Shown here: piece by piece, positions 34,347-43,149 of the stretch
How the letters are laid out: each line of letters starts with the position of its first letter
Position numbering within the stretch: position 1 is the first letter of the stretch
Assembly: GCF_000003605.2 (NCBI RefSeq)
Contig: NW_003125925.1
Coordinates: 43,461-86,609, forward strand
Direction of reading: 5' to 3'
From: Saccoglossus kowalevskii
Lineage: Eukaryota > Hemichordata > Enteropneusta > Harrimaniidae
Length of the DNA stretch: 43,149 nucleotides
Notes under the pieces: model-generated
The model's input: only the letters and a program-made list of their open reading frames with translations
Told to the model about the DNA's origin: nothing
Database searches by the model: none
Position numbers and translations under genes: made by a program

Positions 34347-37300
34347 TAGTTCCTGGGCTCCCTGTGGTCGAACACATAACACATGTTGGTGGTGCTCTGT
34401 GTCACAACAATAGAGTATTTTATGGATTCATTGATTTAAATGATATACCGCACAACTCAAATTACATGCCGACTTGCATATCTAATGTGTTGAAGTTTCA
34501 AGCGATTGATGGAACGCTTCCCCCAAAGTGCTGTATTCAGTTGGACAATACGTCCAAAGAAAATAAACACAAATATGGAATGGGATACTTTGGCTATCTG
34601 ACGATGATGGAAGTATTTGAAAAGGTAAATCATGAATGCATTATGAGTTTATTGCAATTAAATACATGTCGTAAAATACCAATCGCTCAATTAAGTCAGT
34701 TAAATATTATTGATGCATTGCTTGTGATGTTCTATGATATAACGTTATCCGAAACACAACAAATCCAACCAGATTCATTTGTAGCCGCAGCGACGAACTA
34801 GACGCGTTTGGTGAGGAACTAACACAGATCCGGAGATGCCAAAACCATGAAAGTCTGCATTTTGAACGATCGTAATCTTCTAAACTACGATTGTAATTAA
34901 AATTAACCTGTACTGCGTTTTCCCTTAGGTATTCACGATTCCTATAACATCAATAAACAAGAATTTTCGCAATCGAAATCGCAGGCAACAAGCATAAATC
35001 TATTCCAATCTAGCACAACCGCGACTAACCACGCCAGAAAATACACTATCTGTAGTTACGCTTGAGTGATAATTAAGGATCAAATATTAACCAATCAAAT
35101 TAAGGGTACATAGATCAATCCGTGCGCGCGTTCGCGCCCTGGTACGAAACACAGCGTCAGTGACGAACCGTTTTGCCAACGCAATGTCGACCATACACGC
35201 ATACGGGAAACCACGATATCTGCCAATACTTTATAAATGTTCGCATTGTAAACCAACTGTAGTTGTACTACCCATGATCTATTTGGTGTTTGTACATATG
35301 AGGTTAGGTCACTAATATAGTACGCCAACTATGAACCGAACATCGGCATCCTCCAAACACAAGCCAGAAATAAAAATACGCCACAGATGAACGTTAATCC
35401 AATGAAACAGCAACGGTCCAGTATCAAATTACGTGGTCTAACGTTCATATCGTAGTGCTGTCAAACACTACCTACTTCGGACGTCGGGTAACGTGACAAC
35501 ATGACAGAAATATTTGAAAACACTTTGCTTTACTTAACCCCCGTACAGAAAGGCACTTGTCACTGCTTGAGCTAAACATTTAGAGTCAATAAGAATGGCC
35601 GTTCATATTTTATCGAAAAATACATTTTACATCTCCAAAGATACAGCAGCTAACTTGAACCTATTTACAATAGATCTCATAAAATTTGCATCACAGTATT
35701 TTAGGTTCAGAAATCTTGGCGATCCGATGGTAGTTCTGCATTTAGCCTACTTCCCAGACAATTTTAGAATCAACACACAATCATACATCATGTAATGTTG
35801 TAACAGTTCAAAGTATAGTTGGTGTTTGATTAACATTACCATGAAAAAATCTTGTTAAATACGCTGCCCTTTTCTTAAACGCGCCACGCACGAAGTTTGT
35901 CCCCATGCGACAAAAAATACAATGTTCGTTTCTCTTTAACCAATGATTGGTTAACCTATATTTGTTACTGAATATATATAAATATCTAGTTATTGAATCA
36001 CATACTTTACGGAGCACTTAATTTCAAAATTAAGATAAAATTAAACAGAGTTAGTATACAAGTATGTATGTATGTATGTGTGAGTGTAGGTGGCGGTGAA
36101 TTTTGTGCCAGGGTGCAGACAAGTGCATTTTTTTAGCGTGCGCACACGGCATTGTTTTTATGAATAATCGTATACATGTATGCGATGCGTAGAAATATGT
36201 GTATGGTTGTTCAAACAATAATAAAAAAGTAATAAAACTGTTTTATTATTTACAGGTGGAGCTAAATTTCCTAATGACTGGCCATACTCATGAAGGTACA
36301 AATGCTTGTTTACCAACTATTCACACCAGGACCTGCACTTGATACATTACACAAAATCAGACATCTTACTAATTTTAAAAATATATAATTCTTGTTTAAT
36401 GATGCTGCATAATGTTTTCTATCATCAGATATAGATTAGAGGTTCAGCATATTTTCACGGCAACTGAAAAAACATGCATTGACACTAAAAGAACTGGTGA
36501 GACAACTGAAAACAAGTATTAAGACTCCACCGCCAAAAATAATATTATTAGAAGAAATATATGATTTTAAGGCGTGGTTGGAACCAGTTTTGTGTGATTT
36601 CACAAACATTTCATTTCACCATCACTTCAGGTAATTAAAGTTAACGTCTTTTAAATAGCAGTACATTCAGTAAGACACAATTTCATGAAAAACTGTCGAA
36701 TCCTTCCTCAACACAATTATTAAGCCATTAAAATTTGTTTCAAACACATTTGTAGGTTTACAAAAGACGGTAACAAACTAAATGTTCAGTATAAAAAGTG
36801 GGAAAATGATGAACGGTGGCGACCAATAGAACAAGAATCACCAGTACAAGTTATCAACATCGGGGAAGACGGAAAATACATACTTCCCATTCGGCAAACC
36901 AAAATTGGTTGAAAAAAAACGCCAACCACAAACAACACCTGGCTGCCTTATCCCAAGCAATACAACCGGCAAGGGTCCATATGGACAGATTTCAGCGCCA
37001 GTGGTGGGATGCTTTTTTTGAGTACCCACATGATCCAAGTGTTTGGTGGCAGCCATATCGGGTTGGTAGTGATAGTATGATGGGATGGATTCTCGACTAC
37101 GTCGGGAAATATAGCTCGACTGAATATATTGATCCCACGATCGATGGTGAAAGGCTTGAAATCATAGCACAATTGTCAGACAAGCAAAGCAGGGCGCCAG
37201 TGGTGAGTGAAATGTTTGAAAATTGTGAAATGGCACAATACAGACTAAATCATGAGCCACCAATATGAGTGTTAAACTAGTGTATATTCAGTTAGTTTGG

Positions 37301-37788
37301 GATATATCGTAGATTATAATTATTTGTTTCATAAAAGTATCTTCATTTAAGTGTACAATAACATTTCAGTTCTAATTAAGTAATTACATGATATACAAAA
37401 TATCAAATTAAATCTCAAATATTTTATTTATTAGTTTGTTTGTGCATGGGTCTATTTATGCTATCATCATGATATTTTTTTTATGTTTCAGATTGTAACA
37501 AAGCAGAGAAAGCGGAGGAAACAATGTTGTGCTGCAAGCTCCACAGATGGCATGATGGTTGTGGCTGAGTTCAATCCCACAAATCTTGTTTGGAAGATAA
37601 TACGCAGTGAGAACGCTGACATAAGTATACAGTGGTACACAGGATCAAAACATGGCCAGTGGACACCGATTGAGACTTCGAACAATCAACCACTAATTTC
37701 AGTTGTTAACCGCGCTTCAGTAGCTGAAGCGTTTGACTTGACACCATCGAAGAAGCTGCCAAGTAATATCGGGGCGAATTATTTTTAA
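34347..37788 (+). pseudogene. DUF7869-type multicopy gene, five exons, one stop and one frameshift
   Basis: Exon A (about 34347-34624) reads HVGGALCHNNRVFYGFIDLN, LPPKCCIQLDNTSKENKHKY and MMEVFEK, and ends at GTAAAT in phase 0. Exon B (36256-36295) reads VELNFLMTGHTHE. Exon C (36429-36630) continues DID, a TAG stop (36437-36439), then RFSIFSRQLKKHALTLKELV and FKAWLEPVLCDFTNISFHHH. Exon D (36756-37202) starts FTKDGNKLNVQYKKW, needs a frame change near 36880-36905, then reads RFQRQWWDAFFEYPHDPS to SRAPV. Exon E (37492-37788) has VVAEFNPTNLVWKII, IQWYTGSKHGQWTPI and a natural TAA. All junction phases agree (0, 1, 2, 0). The LDN..KENK.KY and (V/G)HTHEDIDQ.FSRFS motifs define this family, probably an RNase H-like transposase derivative. 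The stop replaces the Gln of DIDQ. An N-terminal exon is missing or lies upstream. The 1.6-kb first intron holds no recognised gene. Confidence 0.8.
36060..36085 (+). repeat. GTAT microsatellite
   Basis: Four to five GTAT/ATGT units in the large intron of the DUF7869-type gene. Confidence 0.8.
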
Positions 37789-37790
37789 TG

Positions 37791-38275
37791 ATTTGTACGA
37801 AAGATACGTTCGTATCTGAACCTCCATTCATTGTAATATTTGTGGCTAAATACATTCGATGAGTTTAAGACTGGGTTCTATCAATCATTTGTACGAAAGA
37901 TACGTTCGTATCTGAACCTCCATTCATTGTAATATTTGTGGCTAAATACATTCGATGAGTTTAAGACTGGGTTCTATCAATCATTTGTACGAAAGATACG
38001 TTCGTATCTGAACCCCCATTCACTGTAAAATTTGTGGCTAAATACGTTCGATGAGTTTAGGACTTGGCTCTATCAATCATTTGTACAAAAGATACGTTCG
38101 TATCTGAACCCCCATTCACTGTAAAGTTTGTGGCCAAATACCTTCGATGAGTTTTAGGACTTGGCTCTATCAAACATTTGTGCGAAAGATACGTTCGTAT
38201 CTGAACCCCTCCCTTCACTGTAAAATGTATGGCTAAATACTTTCGTTGACTTCATGACTTGGCTCTATGTACATG
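37791..38275 (+). repeat. Five-copy 96-bp tandem repeat with internal palindrome
   Basis: Units start with ATTTG(T)ACGAAAGATACG at 37791, 37887, 37983, 38079 and 38176, a period of 96 or 97. Copies 1-2 are nearly identical and copies 3-5 diverge step by step. Each carries AGATACGTTCGTATCT (37802-37817 in copy 1), a perfect palindrome able to form a hairpin. The array begins two bases after the TAA of the DUF7869-type gene. Confidence 0.95.
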
Positions 38276-38279
38276 TTAA

Positions 38280-39150
38280 TGAATGTAAATACTATGTACA
38301 TATTATTTTTTGATAATTATTTAATACAATAAATGATAATGTTTATACATAACTCAGTGCAGTTCGAATACATTCGCGTGAATTAAACATTAGTTAGGAA
38401 TGCGAACGACATTCAACATTCTTTATAAGCTTTAATTAAATTATCCTGATTTGTAAAAGAGAAGAAAATTGGCATATTCAAGAATGTGCCAATTTGGCCA
38501 AGAATCTGTTGATTTCCCTTATAATACTGGCACCTTATACAGTTGAATTATGCTTTAATCATTTTACTATAAAAATACAATCCATGAGTTCATACATTTC
38601 TCGTAAATGATAGTAGCCAATATTTTCTCTTTCCATGGGCCTAGAAACCCATGCAGAACCTAGCCGATTTATGCACATTATTAGTGTCGGACTGACATCG
38701 TTTCAAACGAAAAATGTCGACAAAAATAGGAATGAACATGTGGATCCTCATCAATGCGCTGTATATTTATCCCAGTTATATTATATCAACTGTATTTCTA
38801 ATGTATTGTCGAGACCCAGACACTTTAAATCTTTTAAAATATTGGTTAAACGAAATAGGATTAACTCATAGAATTAATACATGTTATTCACGTTTTGATC
38901 CTAAGTAGTCTGGCTTGCCTACTTAACGCTTTCGCGTTGTACTAGTATTATATAACACGCTATTATAATATACATGTACTCAACGCCACTGTGGCATTAT
39001 TCGGACATCGTCATATTAGTGATACCCTCCCATGTATACATTTCAGTGAGAATCGGATATAAAACCACATCACGCGTATATAAAAGCCGAAATAATCACC
39101 ACGAATACGTTACCATTTCCCTCCTATTTGATTTATATCACCTTGGTGAT
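38280..39150. other. No recognisable gene
   Basis: AT-rich sequence; plus-strand frames at 38635-38908 are unmatched. Confidence 0.45.
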
Positions 39151-39189
39151 TCATGTGTTTACATTTCATTAATAGATCATGTTGGTCCG

Positions 39190-39615
39190 CATCTTACCGA
39201 GACTTGACGAGCGCCACAGCGATGTTTAAAAGTACAACGCCGCATTTAAAGAAGTTACGGAAAAACATGACATTGGGTTTATTGACGCTGCAGAAGAGTT
39301 CAACCCGTTCGAGAGACATATGTGGTCAGCTAAGGACGGGGTCCATTATAGTGACAATTCAGGGTCGTCAAAACTGCTTTCCATTCTTCATCGGAGCACT
39401 ACCTCATACCAAAGGCCTCCCGAAGAATGACAAAGTCGTTCTACTTGTATTCAGACCCCAAAACACCACAACTCAACATAAAAACGAGTTCATCAATGTC
39501 GTCTTTGTCATGTTCAATTAATAAGCGTAAAATCAAAACATTGACAATGTGTGAAGATATCAATAATATTACCCCAATGGAAGATCACTACACGGCGACA
39601 ATTTCATTTGCCAGG
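39190..39615 (+). pseudogene. SGNH-hydrolase (esterase-like) fragment
   Basis: The frame from 39194 reads LPRLDERHSDV, a stop, KYNAAFKEVTEKHDIGFIDA, AEEFNPFERHMW and KDGVHYSDNSGSSKLLSIL, closing at a TGA (39428-39430). The 'ILPR......YN..L.......FID......F......DGVH.S..G...L' pattern is the C-terminal half of SGNH/GDSL-type esterase domains; DGVH carries the catalytic Asp and His. In an adjacent upstream frame (38974-39207), FDLYHLGDS may be the degraded block III (usually HLG.ND). The catalytic Ser block was not found. A shifted Ser/Thr-rich frame (39427-39615) ends at a CAG/GTGAGT-like donor. With the PHD finger downstream, this suggests ORF1 of a CR1-type retrotransposon. Confidence 0.55.
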
Positions 39616-39988
39616 TGAGTAACAATTAATGAGCGCAACTTACACAATGACGGCATACGTTTAATAATTTCAGAAATTAACAAGACAAGAATGCTTCAAT
39701 TTTGTTTGTCTATATTCATACAAGAAGTGTAAATATGTCGTTGCTTGGTAATACTGATGATAGTAGTCACCTCCAGTTGACCATATATTTATTCACGTGT
39801 CCACTTTTCATCTATATATAAAGTAAAGTAAACTTAATCATGACAATCAGACGCAGTTTTGGTACCAGATCACTCACAAAACTAAATATTACTTGCAACA
39901 ATTACAAAATACAACGAAGCACGAGAAGCCATTAAATACCGGTAATCATTGTGGGGTTAGACAAGAAATTATTAAATCAGGTTTATTT

Positions 39989-40001
39989 GGGGGGGGGGGG
40001 G
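39989..40001 (+). repeat. Poly(G) tract, 13 nt
   Basis: The longest of the five G/C homopolymers in the window. Confidence 0.9.
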
Positions 40002-40034
40002 TAGTAGATTGTATCGCGCAAAGAATAGTCATCG

Positions 40035-40190
40035 ATGTATGGACTACGCTGACTACCTGATGATGGTAAACTGTATATTGAATGCGAATCTTGTTTAAAA
40101 TGGTACCATTTTGAATGTATGAAACTGGATAAAAACTATTCCGGTTCAGAAATAAATTTTATATAACAGCGTCCGGATTACTTTCGGAAA
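40035..40190 (+). pseudogene. PHD-finger fragment
   Basis: The plus frame reads LPDDGKLYIECESCLKWYHF, then ECMKLDKNYSGSEINFI, a TAA, and QRP. This is the core of a PHD finger: (C.C)R.PDDG..YI.C..C..W(Y/F)H..CV.......... .F.C..C. The first C.C pair is degraded by a frame change just upstream (one Cys, CMDYADY, is left), and the final C..C pair is mutated (stop and P). PHD fingers bind histone H3 tails in chromatin proteins. Here the copy is dead and may belong with the SGNH fragment about 600 bases upstream. Confidence 0.65.
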
Positions 40191-40319
40191 TTCTGTCGCA
40201 TTTCGGAAAGTTTTAATTTTCAAAACTTTTGAATATTTATTTTTGCTTTTAGGTTAGTGAGGAGGTTATAATAATTTTTCATTTCACTTTAACACTGTTT
40301 TTTACACCCCTCAGACCCC

Positions 40320-40560
40320 TTTAAAAAGTCACTTCTGGCCAGAATTTGTTAAGTGGCCAAAATATTTACCAGTGTTTTTAAAATGGTGGTTTTAATGACC
40401 CATGTTTTTTATACTGGTCAGAATAATTACAATTGCTTTTTGAATGATGGAGTTGATGAAAATTTTTTTATGGGCAGTATAATGGTCATTTTATTTTTCA
40501 TTACATACATAAAATGACCAGTATTTTTGTTCATGTCTAATATAATGACCCAGAAAACAG
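40320..40560. repeat. Cluster of GGTCA/TGACC repeats with a hairpin
   Basis: ATAATGGTCATTTTAT (40479-40494) pairs with ATAAAATGACCAGTAT (40509-40524) with one mismatch and a 14-base loop. Further ACTGGTCA, ACCAGTG and AATGACCCA words lie within 200 bases. I read this as remains of a small repeat. Confidence 0.6.
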
Positions 40561-40722
40561 CCTGCTACCTCGTGTGAGCTCAATATACGTGTGAGAATTT
40601 CACTCGCTTGCAAGTACACTTAAATGAAATTTCGCGAATATTGCCTCGATCCCCAGTGAAATTTCATAGTAACGCTGATGCCAGTGACTGCTGGTGGACT
40701 ACATAACCTGAGGAGTATTTAG

Positions 40723-40771
40723 ATGGTGTTGAATCATAGGACGATTGCAGTACTGCAACTGGCACATCAAG
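40723..40771 (+). other. Possible first coding exon, unidentified
   Basis: ATG at 40723 reads MVLNHRTIAVLQLAHQ and ends at an AAG/GTATGA donor-like site. It is very short and no second exon was identified. Confidence 0.15.
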
Positions 40772-40779
40772 GTATGAAT

Positions 40780-43149
40780 TTGTAATTATTTTACCATTTT
40801 ACAATGACTTCAATACAATATTATATACTTTTGTTGTTGTTTATGTAGCAGGATAGTCTTTTGGGGCTTTCGTTTTTGTTCAGTTATGGCATACTATGTA
40901 TGTAATGCTTCATTATTATTCATAATTGTCAAAAAACAAGCTCAAGTAGGTGTTAATGAGGATTAGCTCCTATGTTTGTTAATACAAGAAAAGTATAAAC
41001 AAAGGTTATTTCCAACTCCTGAAATCTGCAAAAAACATCAACTTAAATTTGTTTCCATTCATGGCAATGTTTTCAAATTATTTTAATAAAATAATTTAAC
41101 TGACTGCAAAATGTTTTTTTTTTTAAATTTTCGAAGATTATGTATATTGTTTTTTTTTTCTCTTCAGACAATACCAGCAACAGTGCACTGTACACTGGGA
41201 AATCTAATTTAGTAGCCATGTATGAACTATATATATTATGCCCATAACATCAAATACCATACAGAATCCCTTTTTCCTGTAAACTAGTATAGATGATATA
41301 TGCCCACAGTGTGCAACAGTTCATTTTTATTTGCGCACAAAAGAAAAAGTTAAAACTCTCATACTCAAAATAACTTTTAATTTAGCATGGATTTAAACTA
41401 AATTTCAATTAAATCTAATATTCTTTGCCCATCTTTGAGCCCAATTTGATTTGAATGAGTTGTAGAGATCAATATAAAAGAGAAGTGAACCTTAATGTAT
41501 GTGCCTAAGTAAGGAATAAACAGAAGATACTTATTAGTAGCATTCACGCAGAGCTCTTTAGCTCGGCTAAAAAAAACATTGTCTTTAATGTTCATTTAGG
41601 AGATTTACTACTATATTCATAACTTTTTATTTCGGTGTGCCATTCCCTGCATGACAATCAACATTAACACATATAGAGAGATTGACTCAAGAAAAAATGA
41701 ACTGATGATGAGACTCTGTGCTACTTCCTGTTATTCTGCAATTTGCACTTTCTGAATTTGCTTTGGTATTGTTTTATAACTGTAGAACTAACCTTCCTAG
41801 TTACTCTAACTGAGCAATCGTAGTTAAAATTTCTGAAGATTTTGCCTATTCTTAATAAGTTTGGGCGTTCATTAGCCCGTGCTAACCATCGTTTCCTTCT
41901 GTGCATGAACTCAAACATATGAGATTAGCTTCAATAGTAGTGTTCATGCTACACAAAGTACGGGCTAAGATTTAAGATACAGGGGACAAATGGGCGAGAC
42001 TTAAACAAAATATAATGAAGGTGTAATATGCAGTCAGTAAAAGTCCTGGGCGTTTCTGGGTCAGCCAAATTGATCAAAACTGAATAGCCAAGTCCATTCT
42101 ATTGATGCGAGTGAAACTAAAAATTAACAGTTTTTATTCCACTATGAAATCAGGAAAGGGAAACAAAAATGGTAAGTTTTCTCTGCAAGGAAACAAAACT
42201 GCCTAAAAGTAAACAATGATCTGTCAAAATTTGTGTCATTATAACAAGTGGATTTTTCATCATATTTAGAACAGATATAGCATAGTGCACCCGTTATACA
42301 CTGACAAATGAGAATACTAGTAAAAACTGTTTCAGATGTATAAATCGTCTAGATACATATATATGTATTAATGAGATTATACAGGAGGTTATAACCCACA
42401 TTGCACATAGGAAACTGGATTTTCTTTTGTCTCAGACAGTAGTTGCATGTCTCTGTTTTCTAAGGTCATGCTTAAATCATAACCATCTGAATACCATTAT
42501 ATCACTTTTCAAACTAACCTGTTTTTATATTTTTAATATCATTTTTTTTATTTTGACAAAAAAATATAGAAACAATATTACACTTAACATAATTACTCTA
42601 TTAGCAGCACATGCGCTTAGGTAAATTACAGGGATCTTCAATGGTCGAAATATGTAATATTTTCATGGTTTAGTATCCACAAATGTAATTTAAGAGCAAA
42701 TATGGTATTGTATTGGATCATAATTATAATACAATTATTTATTTTTTGAAAGTACCAGGGGATCGATGAAGTTGTACATGCATGGTGGGTGGCATTCCCA
42801 TTGTGGAGGGACTCTATAATTTTGTATGTACACAGCTTCCCATTTTGAGAGACAAAATCATGCAGCTGCATTGTTACATAACATTCTTTTGTCTCTTGTC
42901 TTGTCTTGTAGGAAGTTAAATCTCCCTATTGTTCCCAAGTACAGAAATGTACTGTCCACAGAGGGACTGTGTACTGTCCTAGTCTCTCAAGAGACGAACT
43001 GTGTGTATATATGACACAACCCCTTAATATATTCGGTTAGGAAACAATTTGATTTTATTCTGTTTTATTCAATATTTATATTTTTTCAATCAGAATGTAC
43101 CGGGTATCATCTGTTTGGAAGTATATCTGAGTTGCATGGGGGAGAAATT
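40780..43149. other. No recognisable gene
   Basis: AT-rich sequence. A basic minus-strand frame (41918-41721; RRKRWLARANERPNLLRIGK) and a plus-strand frame after a CTTGTAG acceptor (about 42911; EVKSPYCSQVQKCTVHRGT) look partly coding-like but match nothing that I know. Confidence 0.4.

Noticed and set aside
37791-38275. CRISPR-like look of regular repeats
   Set aside because: Whole 96-bp units repeat without unique spacers, and the context is animal DNA; a minisatellite.
1-43149. tRNA, rRNA or snRNA genes
   Set aside because: No A/B box pair with a cloverleaf, and no rRNA or snRNA signature was noticed by eye. A tRNA scan with no hit would confirm this.

Overview
This window is AT-rich, intron-containing animal DNA, most likely from an aquatic invertebrate. 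The evidence is eukaryotic splice sites in conserved phase, long intergenic stretches, an assembly gap, and repetitive gene families that I know from cnidarians, molluscs, lancelets, hemichordates and sponges. I cannot name the species. I see no intact ordinary cellular gene. Nearly everything recognisable is a decayed copy of a mobile element or of a multicopy, transposon-like family. All calls rest on motifs read by eye.

Left half (about 2-24.5 kb). Recognisable fragments here lie mainly on the minus strand. From right to left they are: a coiled-coil, multicopy putative transposase (24.46-21.97 kb); a retroviral-type integrase zinc-binding fragment followed by a Ulp1-like protease fragment (19.08-17.56 kb); two RecQ-type helicase remnants, one with Walker A, DEAH and LTAT motifs (15.77-14.46 kb) and one with a DEAH exon (13.0-12.49 kb); an unidentified, clean terminal exon (11.43-11.11 kb); a short coiled coil (9.1-9.0 kb); a P2X7 C-terminal 'ballast' zinc domain in pieces (7.3-6.4 kb); and a possible CENP-B-type helix-turn-helix (4.5-4.3 kb). 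Small inverted-repeat elements lie at 16.07-16.19 kb (TTAA-flanked) and 20.53-20.96 kb.

Right half (about 25.5-40.2 kb). Fragments here lie mainly on the plus strand: a Helitron (DUF6570-like region, Rep/HUH domain, PIF1 helicase) truncated at about 28.0 kb against an opposite-strand fragment of another multicopy family; an A-rich cluster of short reading frames (29.5-30.9 kb) that may be an old endogenous parvovirus-like sequence; a 385-base gap; a five-exon DUF7869-type gene (34.35-37.79 kb) damaged by only one stop and one frameshift; a five-copy 96-bp tandem repeat directly after its stop codon; and SGNH-esterase and PHD-finger fragments (39.2-40.2 kb) that together suggest a CR1-type retrotransposon ORF1.

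The genes do not form a pathway. They record repeated insertion and decay. The most interesting items are the nearly intact DUF7869 gene, the coiled-coil family with conserved Asp motifs, the integrase plus Ulp1 arrangement, and the switch in strand polarity near 25 kb.
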